Source of the DNA: Ferdinandcohnia humi_A
GTDB lineage: Bacteria > Bacillota > Bacilli > Bacillales > Bacillaceae_L
Reading direction: 5' to 3'
Assembly (NCBI GenBank): GCA_047608075.1
Contig: JBLKRX010000011.1
Location: forward strand, 1 to 64,000
Length of the DNA stretch: 64,000 bases
In this document: positions 25,923-34,826 of the stretch, piece after piece
Layout: every line of letters begins with the position of its first letter
How positions within the stretch are numbered: position 1 is the stretch's first letter
Program-made: the position numbers and the translations under genes
The notes under the pieces: generated by a model
What the model saw: the letters and a program-made list of their open reading frames with translations, nothing else
What the model was told of the DNA's origin: nothing
The model's database searches: none

Positions 25923-26510
25923 AAATAATCATCCTTTCGATGTTAATGAACTTAGAATAATTCGTAGATATAAATAATTTGACAAGAAAAGTATAAAAAA
26001 AGTGTAAAGAAATGAATTACCATTATTCAATTAATCCAGGGATAGATGGCGTGTAAAATGAAGAAATGCAGGGGCTTTTAAGACGACCCGTTACAGATTT
26101 CGTAATGGAAGGTGGAAAATAGTATAAATTAGTACCAAGTTTATAATAATCCTCTACCCCTTCTATCGAAAAATACACAGTGTTAGAAAAAGTGTATTAC
26201 TATGGGCATTTTAAATGTTGGAATTACTTTTTATCGATATCTTCTTCGTTATTTTTGTGAAAACAAATCTTCTTTCACCTATTATCACTGATATAAAATT
26301 AAGAATATAAAGGTAAAAGAATACTAGGTAACAGGTTAATAGGTATAAATGGACTTTTATTACATAAAGTGTATGTATTAATTGCAACAGTTCTATGAAG
26401 GGTTTAACCCCTTATACGTTGAAGTTATTTACAAGGCGTAATGTAAGGATTAGTTGTTACTTTTGGTCTTCATTACAATAGTGAGAAATACATTAATGGG
26501 AGTGAGAAAA
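25923..26510. other. Long intergenic region
   Basis: About 590 bp between the divergent ABC operon and a lipoprotein gene. It is AT-rich and carries the promoters of both but no recognisable RNA element, repeat or gene remnant that I can support. Confidence 0.4.
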
Positions 26511-26975
26511 ATGAATATTATCAAACATCCCTTCCTTATTTTATTGTTATTTCTTCTTCTTGTTGGGTGCTCAGATGGAGAAAGGGGTTCCTTAGAACAC
26601 GAGATTATTACGATTTTGAATAGCAGCAAAGGTAAAGATTATGACTATGTTGTTGACTTTGATATAAAAGATGAGTTTATTGTTGTTATTTATAAAAGTA
26701 AAAAGAGTGAACAATTAAACATCGGATTTATCAAGGTTAGTAACAATAAATTAAAATGGGAAACAGGTACGGGCGGTCCAGAATTAACTGGAGGTGACTC
26801 ATTCATTTTATACCCGTTAATTGTAAATGTTATGGTTCCGAAAGATCCTAATGTTAAAGAAGTAAAGGTATTTGGGGAAACTGCTAGGCACGTAAAATAT
26901 TCTGATGAAATTGAGTATTGGATTTCATATACAGATACATCACCTAACAGTTTTGATGTAGAGTATCTAAAATAG
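26511..26975 (+). CDS. Hypothetical lipoprotein
   Basis: A 154-residue predicted lipoprotein with lipobox LVGC (Cys20). The mature domain is of mixed character (DYDYVVDFDIKDEFIVVIYKSKKSEQLNIGFIKV ... KWETGTGGPEL ... EYWISYTDTSPNSFDVEYLK) and resembles small Bacillus lipoproteins of unknown function. ATG 26511 has SD GGGAGTGAG upstream. No partner gene is evident; a small membrane protein follows about 100 bp later. Confidence 0.65.
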   Translation: MNIIKHPFLILLLFLLLVGCSDGERGSLEHEIITILNSSKGKDYDYVVDFDIKDEFIVVIYKSKKSEQLNIGFIKVSNNKLKWETGTGGPELTGGDSFILYPLIVNVMVPKDPNVKEVKVFGETARHVKYSDEIEYWISYTDTSPNSFDVEYLK

Positions 26976-27079
26976 TACATGTATACCTAAACAACCACCC
27001 ATCACATTTCACTACCGAGCAGTTTGTTTAGTAAATGTTTAAAAGTATTTTTGTAGTCATTAATAAAGGGGATAAAAAT

Positions 27080-27256
27080 ATGGTTATTTTACTGTTGTAT
27101 GTAACACCAATTATCGCTATTGTATTCTTTGTTAATTGTGTGTCTTTGGTTAAAAAAATTGTAAAGGGTGAAGATACTGCAAACAATACAGGTTGGGGAG
27201 CAATTATGTTTGGTTATATCATATTCTCCTTAATTATGGCAGTACTACTCAATTAA
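27080..27256 (+). CDS. Small membrane protein
   Basis: A 58-residue protein with two hydrophobic helices (about residues 2-22 and 38-57) separated by a short charged loop KKIVKGEDTANN. ATG 27080 follows SD AAAGGGG by 8 nt. No family recognised. Confidence 0.5.
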   Translation: MVILLLYVTPIIAIVFFVNCVSLVKKIVKGEDTANNTGWGAIMFGYIIFSLIMAVLLN

Positions 27257-27424
27257 TTGATAGCTTCCGTAAAACAATCCTTCCTGAATTCATTATTGTA
27301 CAATAAATTATCCAAAAATTGGGTTATGGGTTACAATTTAGTAAATAGACTAATCATTCTAGGAAGTTTGTCTTCTACTCTTGCTGTCTATTTTTAGAAA
27401 AAGGAGGAAAGGATTGAGTTAGAC

Positions 27425-28675
27425 GTGAAATTACAAATTGAACTTTCTTGTAAGGAGCTTGAAGAAGAAATCGTCTCTTTACTATCGCAAATGATCCAAA
27501 TCCCTAGCTGTAATCCACCTGGGGAATATGAAGAAATATGTACGTTTCTTAAAAACAAGCTAGCAAACTATGGTTTTGATGTTTCCATAATAGAAGTACC
27601 TATGGAACTAGTTAAACAACAAGGATTATCAACCCCAAGGAAAAATGTAATCGCCACTCTAAAAGGAAACGGTACGGGTCCATCCCTCATCTTAAACGCA
27701 CACCTTGACACTGTCCCGGAAGATAATCATGCAAAGTGGAACTTTCCACCTTTTTCAGGAGCCATTCATGATGGGAAAGTCTACGGGCGTGGTGCAACTG
27801 ACTCGAAGGGTCGACTCGCCGCCTACATCGGAGCAGCTTTGGTGCTGAAGCAAGCGAATATACCCCTTGCTGGTGACATTATCGTAGCAGCTACATGTGA
27901 TGAGGAAACAGGTGGAGAATTGGGTGCAGGCTACGTCATGAGTAACGGTTTGGTAAAGGGAGATTTCGCGTTAGTTGAGGGATATAGTCAAGAAATCATT
28001 CATGCGATGGCTGGCATGACTCAATTAAAAATCACTTCGATTGGAAAGCCCGCTCATTCAGGCTTTAAGTGGAACGGCGTGAATGCCATCGAAAAAATGG
28101 CGAAGGTCATACATGGATTAGAACAGCTTCAGCTCGAACTGATGAACGAGCCATCAAAAATAAATGGTATGAGATATACGACAATCAATGTGGGTGTTAT
28201 TTCCGGAGGAACAAAATCAAATGTTGTTCCGGGAGATTGTGAAATCGAAGTTGATTTACGAATTATTCCAGAGCATTCCATTGAATTTATCGTTGCTCGG
28301 ATTGAGTCCATGATAAACAAATTACAAGAAACGGACCCAGAGATGAACATACAACTTACTAAAAAAGGAGAAGCAGAAACCGTACCAACTATCACGGATC
28401 CAGAACACCCGCTTATTTATGCTCTTCAGCAGGCAAGCAAAGAAATAAACGATGTTGAACTACCTGTTATTGGTGTAATGGGGCAATCTGACGCAAGATG
28501 GTTTATTCAGCACGGTATTCCAGCTATTAACTATGGACCTGGAACTCCTGAAAATCGCCTGCACGGCTTTGACGAGTTTATGGAAATTGACGATCTTCTT
28601 AACACGGTTAAGGTTCTTTCGTTGTTTTGTATGAACATGGTGAACAATAACAATTTAATTGGAAAAGGAGTATGA
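27425..28675 (+). CDS. M20 family metallopeptidase (ArgE/DapE type)
   Basis: A 416-residue zinc-dependent deacylase or peptidase. Metal and catalytic motifs are LNAHLDTVPE (His ligand and catalytic Asp), GRGATDSKG (bridging Asp) and DEETGGELGAG (general-base Glu and Glu ligand); the C-terminal His lies in RLHGFDEF. Relatives hydrolyse N-acyl amino acids. It starts at GTG 27425 with AAAGGA about 11 nt upstream. It is probably translationally linked to the S9 peptidase, whose start is 2 bp after its stop, suggesting sequential breakdown of peptides. Confidence 0.85.
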   Translation: MKLQIELSCKELEEEIVSLLSQMIQIPSCNPPGEYEEICTFLKNKLANYGFDVSIIEVPMELVKQQGLSTPRKNVIATLKGNGTGPSLILNAHLDTVPEDNHAKWNFPPFSGAIHDGKVYGRGATDSKGRLAAYIGAALVLKQANIPLAGDIIVAATCDEETGGELGAGYVMSNGLVKGDFALVEGYSQEIIHAMAGMTQLKITSIGKPAHSGFKWNGVNAIEKMAKVIHGLEQLQLELMNEPSKINGMRYTTINVGVISGGTKSNVVPGDCEIEVDLRIIPEHSIEFIVARIESMINKLQETDPEMNIQLTKKGEAETVPTITDPEHPLIYALQQASKEINDVELPVIGVMGQSDARWFIQHGIPAINYGPGTPENRLHGFDEFMEIDDLLNTVKVLSLFCMNMVNNNNLIGKGV

Positions 28676-28677
28676 AA

Positions 28678-30465
28678 ATGACTCAAACTCAAAAGGTTGG
28701 CCTAGATACTTTTTTAAGTCCTCTCTCAATCTCATCTTTTTCGATTAACCACGATGAAGATGAACTTTTTCTAAGTATTAATAAGACAGGTCACTATAAT
28801 ATTTGGAAAATGGATGTACACAATCAAAATGAGATCCGTCCACTCACCTCTCATAATCAAATGGTTAGTGAAATGACCGTCGTTGATGGTAATACGATTT
28901 TATTTACAAGTGATAAAGATGGAAATGAGCTTTCACATCTCTATTCCATCTCGACTGATGGTTCTCAATGGAAAGAGATCCTTACCGATAACGATAGCAT
29001 GTACTTTCTTACAAAAGTATCCGAAGATTGTAAGCGCTTATATTATTCATCAACAAAGGATAACCCGCTTTATCTTTCGATTTTCTCGTATGATATAACA
29101 ACTGGAGAGGAAACCCTTTTACACAAGGGAACCGGCGCAGAAACTAGACTTTTAGATGTAAGTCCAAATGAAGATACCATTGGATACTTCGTTCGTAAAA
29201 ATCATAGTAATATGAAAATTTATATAAAAAAGGACGGGAAAGATCTGGAATTAATCCCTGCTCCTATAGAGGAGTATAGAGTTTCAAGTTTAGTTTTTAT
29301 TACAGATCAAACCGTTTATTTTACAACGAACTACCAGGAAGAGTTTACATATCTTGCAAAATACAATATAGCATCTGGAATGTTTGAGAAGGTTGTAGAG
29401 ATTGAAAAAGAGGATATTGAGTTTTTACAATTTAACGCCACAACGAATGCAATCTATTTGCAAACAAAAACAGGACCAATTGATAAACTATATATCTATG
29501 AATTAGATAATGAGGCTTTGATAAATATACCGCTACCGACAGATACTATACAGCAATATATTGTAACAGAAAAAGGAAATGTCTATATCTGTGGCTCTTC
29601 CCCAACGATTCCGAGCACCATTTTTAAAAGGAATTCAGTTGGTGTGTGGGATTGTTTACTAGATAATCCGGTATTACATGTCCCAGAAGAGTCAATGATT
29701 CGTCCAGAGCGTATTACATATAAGTCATATGACGGGGTACCTATCGAGGCAATGTTTTACCAGGCGAACCCCGATAACAGTAACAACCATACCATTATTT
29801 ATTCGCATGGCGGACCTCAATATAATGAACAAAATAGTTATTTTGGTCCTTTTCAATATTTGCTTCATCAAGGGTTTAACATATTCTCTCCAAATTTCCG
29901 CGGGACACCGAATTACGGGACGTCATTTTTAAAATTAATTGAAGGCGATTGGGGTGGCGGTCCTCGTCTCGACATTCTTGCTGGAATCGACTTGCTTGTG
30001 AAAGAAGGAAAGGCAACCGAAGGAAATATTATTCTGTTTGGTGGTAGCTATGGAGGATACATGTCCCTACTGTTATTTGGTCGACATCAGCATCTCTTTA
30101 AAGCTTGTGTAGACATGTTTGGGCCAACCAGCTTATTTACGTTAATTGAAACGGCCCCTCCACATCGGACGGAAAGAATGGATTCCTGGATTGGAAACCC
30201 GATTCGTGACAAGGAGAAACTTACAGAACACTCTCCTATTTCATATGTAGAAAATATTCGCAAACCGTTACTTATTTTACAAGGAGCAAATGACCCTCGT
30301 GTAAAAAGATCCGAGTCGGATCAGATGGTTCTTGCCCTGCAAGAAAAAGGAATACATGTCGACTACCAGGTGTACCATGATGAAGGACATGGATTCTCAA
30401 AAAGAGAAAATGAGTTACACGCTTATCAACATGTAAGTGAGTTTTTGTTAGATGTAATAAAGTAA
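28678..30465 (+). CDS. Prolyl oligopeptidase family (S9) peptidase
   Basis: A 595-residue cytoplasmic serine peptidase. The N-terminal two thirds form a beta-propeller-like domain with repeated Asp-rich strands; the C-terminal alpha/beta hydrolase domain has Ser457 in GGSYGGYM, Asp539 in GANDPRV and His571 in DEGHGF. Members remove dipeptides or acylated amino acids from short peptides. ATG 28678 gives a 7-nt spacing from GGAG; ATG 28672 overlaps the upstream stop but is too close to the SD. Second gene of a two-gene peptidase operon. Confidence 0.85.
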   Translation: MTQTQKVGLDTFLSPLSISSFSINHDEDELFLSINKTGHYNIWKMDVHNQNEIRPLTSHNQMVSEMTVVDGNTILFTSDKDGNELSHLYSISTDGSQWKEILTDNDSMYFLTKVSEDCKRLYYSSTKDNPLYLSIFSYDITTGEETLLHKGTGAETRLLDVSPNEDTIGYFVRKNHSNMKIYIKKDGKDLELIPAPIEEYRVSSLVFITDQTVYFTTNYQEEFTYLAKYNIASGMFEKVVEIEKEDIEFLQFNATTNAIYLQTKTGPIDKLYIYELDNEALINIPLPTDTIQQYIVTEKGNVYICGSSPTIPSTIFKRNSVGVWDCLLDNPVLHVPEESMIRPERITYKSYDGVPIEAMFYQANPDNSNNHTIIYSHGGPQYNEQNSYFGPFQYLLHQGFNIFSPNFRGTPNYGTSFLKLIEGDWGGGPRLDILAGIDLLVKEGKATEGNIILFGGSYGGYMSLLLFGRHQHLFKACVDMFGPTSLFTLIETAPPHRTERMDSWIGNPIRDKEKLTEHSPISYVENIRKPLLILQGANDPRVKRSESDQMVLALQEKGIHVDYQVYHDEGHGFSKRENELHAYQHVSEFLLDVIK

Positions 30466-30479
30466 GGTTAAAATCAAAA

Positions 30480-30514
30480 CGCACGAATGGTTTCTATTAC
30501 ATTCGTGCGCTTTT
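30480..30514. terminator. Terminator between convergent genes
   Basis: CGCACGAATG and CATTCGTGCG form a perfect 10-bp stem with a 10-nt loop, followed by CTTTT on the + strand, between the S9 peptidase and the SDR gene. Confidence 0.7.
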
Positions 30515-30536
30515 AGGATATATCAAATAGTCGTTA

Positions 30537-31310
30537 TTACACGTTGTATAATGCACCATCGATTGTGTATGATGATGAGCTTACATAAGAAGCTTCGTCA
30601 GATAGTAAGAACGCAATTACGTTTGCTACTTCTTGAGGCTCGCCGTAACGTTTCATTGGTACTGCATCATTATACGCAGCTTTTGCTGCTTCTGCTGCAC
30701 CTGGTGCAACGTTTGCTTCAATATTACGCATCATTTGTGTATTTATAACGCCTGGGTTTACTGTGTTGACACGTACGTTGAATGCTGCTGCTTCTAATGC
30801 TGCCACTTTGTTAATACCCATTACAGCGTGTTTTGATGAATTATATAAGATCATGCTTGGTGAACCAATATGTCCAGCTACTGATGAAGTATTTACGATT
30901 GAACCTGATTTTTGTTCTTTCATGACAGGTAACACATATTTAAGGCCGAAAAGCACACCTTTTACGTTAATACCGTACACGAAATCAAAATCTTTTTCAG
31001 TTACTTCTTCAAGTGGTTTTGCAGGACCTTCAACGCCCGCGTTGTTTACAAATCCATCAATACGACCAAATTTCGCGATTGTTTGATCTACATAATTTTT
31101 AACATTTTCTTCATTTGAAACATCTGCTTTTACCACTAGGCTATTTTCTTCTGTTAAACCAAGCTCAGCTTGAACAGCTTTGATAGCGTCTTCATTTAAA
31201 TCAACTAGTACCACTTTCGCTTGCTCATTCGCTACTTTTCGTACAACTTCTTTCCCGATACCACCTGCTGCACCTGTAACAATGACTACTTTATCTTCAA
31301 ATCTTGCCAT
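30537..31310 (-). CDS. Short-chain dehydrogenase/reductase
   Basis: A 257-residue classical SDR. Cofactor motif VTGAAGGIGKEV, NNAGVEG, active-site Ser in VNTSSVAG and YNSSKHAV with catalytic Tyr and Lys. The Asp in VVLVDLNE after strand 2 suggests NAD(H) preference. SD AAGGAGG lies before ATG 31310. It is divergent from a TetR regulator, which probably controls it. Substrate unknown; relatives include 3-oxoacyl and sugar-alcohol dehydrogenases. Confidence 0.85.
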   Translation of the reverse strand: MARFEDKVVIVTGAAGGIGKEVVRKVANEQAKVVLVDLNEDAIKAVQAELGLTEENSLVVKADVSNEENVKNYVDQTIAKFGRIDGFVNNAGVEGPAKPLEEVTEKDFDFVYGINVKGVLFGLKYVLPVMKEQKSGSIVNTSSVAGHIGSPSMILYNSSKHAVMGINKVAALEAAAFNVRVNTVNPGVINTQMMRNIEANVAPGAAEAAKAAYNDAVPMKRYGEPQEVANVIAFLLSDEASYVSSSSYTIDGALYNV

Positions 31311-31428
31311 ATTACCCTTCCTCCTTATGTCACTATTGAGTTAGATATTATCTTGATATAAAGATTTGTTTTACATATTAAGCATAAAACATGTTTAATA
31401 GTGCCTCAATATGCAATAATGAAGGAAA

Positions 31429-31467
31429 TGTACGTTAACCAACAAATGGATCGATTTTGTACGTTAA
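31429..31467. promoter_or_regulatory. Direct repeats between SDR and TetR genes
   Basis: TGTACGTTAA occurs at 31429-31438 and again at 31458-31467, 29 bp apart, within the divergent promoter region. They may be half-sites for the TetR regulator encoded just to the right. Confidence 0.4.
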
Positions 31468-31489
31468 AAGTGTATGAAGGAGCTTACCA

Positions 31490-32095
31490 ATGTCCATTGA
31501 ATACCCAGACAAACGTGTGAAAAGAACAAAAGAAAAGTTTAGAGAGGTTTTATTATCGTTAATGGAGGAAAAAAGTTTTCATGATATTACAATCACAGAA
31601 ATTGTAAAGGCAGCTGACTTTAATCGAGGTACTTTTTATGCTCATTATGAAAAGAAAGAAGATTTACTAGATGAGATTATTGAAGAGATGTTTGAAAAAA
31701 TGACGGAAGCCACTCGGAAGCCATATCTCCATTTATCAGTAGTAGACTTCGATGAAATCCCGTCAACTTCCATCATCTTATTTGACCACTTTTTTGAAAA
31801 CAAAAGATTCTATAAGCTAATGTTACGCCCAACAACAAACTATAATTTTCATGAAAAAATGTCGAAAAAACTAGACAAGTTATTCAGAGAAGAATTCGAA
31901 TATTTAACTTCTGAGATAGATCCATCGATTGATGTCCAACTTTTTAGCACCTATCGCATACATGGGATAATCGGGTTAATCGTAGAATGGATTGAAAATG
32001 ATTTCGAACAACCCTCTTCCTATATGGCAGATCAGCTCATTCATATAATGAAATTCTATACGCCGAAAATACGTATTAAAAAGAAAAAAGAATGA
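31490..32095 (+). CDS. TetR family transcriptional regulator
   Basis: A 201-residue TetR/AcrR-type repressor. The helix-turn-helix is MEEKSFHDITITEIVKAADFNRGTFYAHYEKKEDLLDEI. The C-terminal half is the helical ligand-binding domain (TetR_C_7/YfiR-like pattern with HFFENKRFYKLML). SD GAAGGAG precedes ATG 31490. Its divergent position suggests it controls the SDR gene and itself. Confidence 0.88.
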   Translation: MSIEYPDKRVKRTKEKFREVLLSLMEEKSFHDITITEIVKAADFNRGTFYAHYEKKEDLLDEIIEEMFEKMTEATRKPYLHLSVVDFDEIPSTSIILFDHFFENKRFYKLMLRPTTNYNFHEKMSKKLDKLFREEFEYLTSEIDPSIDVQLFSTYRIHGIIGLIVEWIENDFEQPSSYMADQLIHIMKFYTPKIRIKKKKE

Positions 32096-32184
32096 GGAAG
32101 GATCGCGTTTAACCTAATGGGAGGCGTTACTTCAAAATGGATTCGTTTTTTTGCAGTTAGTGTTAAATGTTCTTTACAAAAATA

Positions 32185-32220
32185 GGAACCTTCTCCACTT
32201 CTTGAGAAGGTTCCCTAATT
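32185..32220. terminator. Bidirectional terminator
   Basis: GGAACCTTCTC and GAGAAGGTTCC form an 11-bp stem with T-rich tails on both strands, between the convergent TetR and serine hydrolase genes. Confidence 0.8.
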
Positions 32221-33381
32221 TTATTCTTTACTCGAGGTTAATTCTTGTAGTTTCTTATTTGCTTCTTCATTTTTCTCGATTGGTTTGTCAGACACAACGG
32301 CTGGAATAATATAGTCCTTGAGGAATTGGTCAAAATTCACACCGCCTGCAGAGGTTTGTACTACGACAAGCTGTAAATCGGGAACAATTCCAATATATTG
32401 CCCATACGCTCCCATTGCCTCGATTACCTTATGTCCGTGCATTTCCGTTAGCCAAAAGTTATAGCCATAATGCTCTCCGCCCTCTACTGTTGTAGAAGAC
32501 TGTGGTGAAGTAGATGCTTGAACCCATTTCTCAGAAACAATTTGTTGGCCGTCCCATTTTCCGTTATTCAAATATAACAGTCCGAATTTAGCCATGTCCC
32601 GTGGAGCCATGAAGATGCCTGCATATCCCATTGAGATGCCTCGTTTGTCTGTACTCCAACGAAGGTTTGTGATTCCAAGTGGTTCAAAAAGCTTTTTTTC
32701 CGCATAATCGCCAACCCTCGTTCCAAGCTCCTGTTGTAAAATAGCGGATAACACATGTGATTCGCCAGAGGAGTAATTAAACTTTCCTATTTGTTCTTTG
32801 TTAACTGGCTTGTCTAAGAAAAATTTCACCTGGTCTTCACTTGCGTCCCACTCCTCAAAAACGCGTCTGTTCTCTTCCCATTCAGGCCATTCTATTCCTG
32901 AAGTCATGCTGATAAATTGGCGAACTGTCATATTTTTCTTTTCTTCGGTCAAGTTTTCGAGCTGCATGTTTGGAAGATAATCAAGGACCTTTTCGTCAAG
33001 ACCAATGACTCCCTCTTCTACGGCAATTCCCACGACTGCACCCATGATACTTTTCGACACGGAGTAGATGTTATGTGGCATAAATGAAGAATATTCATTT
33101 CCATAAGTCTCAGCCACAATATAACCATTTCTTGTGATAAGAAAACTATCTAGATTTTCCTCTCCCCCAAGAGCCTCGTAGACCTGAACTAGTTTTTCAC
33201 TATCCATCCCCTGTTCCTCAGGAGTTGAAGTCCGCCATTCCGTAGTTGGCCAATATGTTTCAAGCTGCTTGAGTTCCTTCTCAGCTTCCTTTTGCTGTTC
33301 CGGCTCTTTAGTAGCTTCAGTTGTACAACCACTTAAAAGAATCGCAAAAAAGAACCCAATTACAATCAGTGTTTTTTTCAT
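32221..33381 (-). CDS. Serine hydrolase lipoprotein, class C beta-lactamase fold
   Basis: A 386-residue lipoprotein (lipobox LSGC, Cys19) of the beta-lactamase/CubicO family. The SxxK motif is SVSK (Ser107, Lys110) and the Tyr motif is YSS in FNYSSGESH. The C-terminus keeps YGYNFWL and the GAYGQYIGIVPD segment common in the family. It probably acts outside the membrane as an esterase or D-amino-acid peptidase rather than a true beta-lactamase. ATG 33381 is used; GTG 33390 overlaps the SD. Confidence 0.85.
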   Translation of the reverse strand: MKKTLIVIGFFFAILLSGCTTEATKEPEQQKEAEKELKQLETYWPTTEWRTSTPEEQGMDSEKLVQVYEALGGEENLDSFLITRNGYIVAETYGNEYSSFMPHNIYSVSKSIMGAVVGIAVEEGVIGLDEKVLDYLPNMQLENLTEEKKNMTVRQFISMTSGIEWPEWEENRRVFEEWDASEDQVKFFLDKPVNKEQIGKFNYSSGESHVLSAILQQELGTRVGDYAEKKLFEPLGITNLRWSTDKRGISMGYAGIFMAPRDMAKFGLLYLNNGKWDGQQIVSEKWVQASTSPQSSTTVEGGEHYGYNFWLTEMHGHKVIEAMGAYGQYIGIVPDLQLVVVQTSAGGVNFDQFLKDYIIPAVVSDKPIEKNEEANKKLQELTSSKE

Positions 33382-33494
33382 GAGCCCCACCTTTTCTGTC
33401 TGTACGTAATATCTCTTTTCTCATAATTATAGAAAACAGTTTATCATATTTTTACAATTATTATTATAATTTTCCAACTCTTGTCCACAAAAAA

Positions 33495-33556
33495 AACGAG
33501 GATCTCATCCCCGCTTTTTCTACTTTATAGTTTAAACTGACTTACTAATTGATTTA
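33495..33556 (-). pseudogene. Fragment of a methyl-accepting chemotaxis protein gene
   Basis: On the minus strand this encodes NQLVSQFKL and a stop, followed by a terminator. It matches 39001-39061, the end and terminator of the complete MCP gene in this window, with only a handful of substitutions over about 60 bp. Everything 5' of the last dozen codons is missing and a dispersed repeat begins at the break. Confidence 0.75.
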
Positions 33557-33557
33557 T

Positions 33558-33662
33558 CTTTAATAAGCAGAAGTCCCCCTGTTCTCTAAATGGTGGGATG
33601 AAAAAAGCTTACAATTCAGTCGGAGCTCAAACACCGACTGAATGAAGGGAAAGCCTCCGATA
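33558..33662 (+). repeat. Composite dispersed repeat, copy 4 (partial)
   Basis: About 105 bp with the blocks TTTAATAAGCAGAAG, AAATGGTGGGATGAA, the hairpin-forming TTCAGTCGGAGCT...CACCGACTGAAT and GGGAAAGCCTCCG. It is sense to pstS and lies about 60 bp before its start. Confidence 0.75.
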
Positions 33663-33724
33663 ATAAATACTCCTTTTATTGGGAATTGTAAGAAAGAGAA
33701 AACAACCGATAAGGAGGATTTAGT

Positions 33725-34696
33725 GTGAAATCTCGATGGACGATATCGTTTATTTTTATGACAGTGCTACTCGTGATAGTAGTTGCATGTGGAAATGGTA
33801 ATGAAGGTGGAAATGGTGATGAAGGCGGCAATGGGGAAGGTTTAGAAGGCAGTGTCGTAATTGATGGATCAGGAACTGTATATCCTTTAATGTCACGACT
33901 AGCTGAGGACTATATGACGAATGAACAAGAAAATGTATCAGTTGAAGTAAGTCGATCTGGTACAAGTGCTGGCTTTAAAAAATTTTTAGTTGAAGGTGGC
34001 GGAACAGATTTCAATAATGCGTCACGAAAAATGAAAGAGGAAGAAGTTACTACTGCAGAGGAACTTGGAATTAACGTAAAAGAATTAAAAGTTGCCTTAG
34101 ATGGGATCACAATCGTTATCAATAAGGAAAATGATTGGGCAGCAGAGCTTACACAACAAGAGGTAGTTGATATTTTCCTTGCCAGTGCTGGTAAAAAGAA
34201 ATGGTCTGATGTTCGAGAAGGGTTTCCTGATGAGCCGATTAAAACGTACGGTCCAAATGAGAATCATGGGACATACGAATTCTTCTGGGAAACCATTCTT
34301 GGTGAGCAAGATCTTGTAGAAGAAATTAATCTACAACAAGATTACGCTACTTTAGTAAGTTTGGTGACAAAGGATAAAAATGCAATTGCTTTTTTTGGAT
34401 ATGGGTACTATGAAAGTAACAAAGATGAATTAACTGCAGTCAACGTTGATTTTGGTAATGGGCCAGTTGCTCCTTCTCTTGAAACAATTAAAGAAGACGG
34501 TGCTTATGCTCCGTTTACCCGTCCGGTGTATACATACTTAAACGAGGGAATGGCGAAGGAAAAACCACAAGTATTAGATTTCGCAATCTATGCAATGAAA
34601 AACACAGCAGCTGCATCTAAAGAGACTGGTTTCGCACCATTACCAGAAGAGGAGTTACAAGCCTCTATTGACTATTTAGAAGGATTAAAGCAATAA
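33725..34696 (+). CDS. pstS: Phosphate ABC transporter binding lipoprotein
   Basis: A 323-residue PstS lipoprotein (lipobox VVAC, Cys22), followed by a Gly/Asn/Glu-rich linker. Phosphate-binding motifs are IDGSGTVYPLM and SRSGTSAGFKKF. It binds inorganic phosphate outside the membrane and delivers it to PstCA. It starts at GTG 33725 with SD AAGGAGG. First gene of pstSCAB-phoU, normally activated by PhoP under phosphate starvation. Confidence 0.95.
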   Translation: MKSRWTISFIFMTVLLVIVVACGNGNEGGNGDEGGNGEGLEGSVVIDGSGTVYPLMSRLAEDYMTNEQENVSVEVSRSGTSAGFKKFLVEGGGTDFNNASRKMKEEEVTTAEELGINVKELKVALDGITIVINKENDWAAELTQQEVVDIFLASAGKKKWSDVREGFPDEPIKTYGPNENHGTYEFFWETILGEQDLVEEINLQQDYATLVSLVTKDKNAIAFFGYGYYESNKDELTAVNVDFGNGPVAPSLETIKEDGAYAPFTRPVYTYLNEGMAKEKPQVLDFAIYAMKNTAAASKETGFAPLPEEELQASIDYLEGLKQ

Positions 34697-34722
34697 AAAT
34701 CCAAACGATATGAACATGTGCA

Positions 34723-34760
34723 CGTGTGGATGAGATTCAAAATAACGTCTCATCTACACG
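34723..34760 (+). promoter_or_regulatory. pstS-pstC intercistronic hairpin
   Basis: CGTGTGGATGAGA (34723-34735) pairs with TCTCATCTACACG (34748-34760) over 13 bp including one GU, loop 12 nt. No T run follows. It probably protects the pstS part of the mRNA from 3' decay or attenuates into pstC, consistent with a need for excess binding protein. Confidence 0.65.
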
Positions 34761-34826
34761 TACCATATGATCACAATATCTAAAACAGGTTTTCCATCGA
34801 ATTCAAGGATAGAAGGGGCTTAGCAG

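Larger units (their letters stand above)
33391..33724. other. Upstream region of pstS with relics
   Basis: Holds a relic of an MCP 3' end plus its terminator (33495-33556), then a partial composite dispersed repeat (33558-33662) and the leader of pstS with SD AAGGAGG. No Pho box could be assigned with confidence. Confidence 0.6.

Noticed and set aside
32221..33381. True class C beta-lactamase
   Set aside because: It has the SxxK and Tyr motifs but is a lipoprotein of the broad CubicO-like group; nothing specific to AmpC enzymes is visible.
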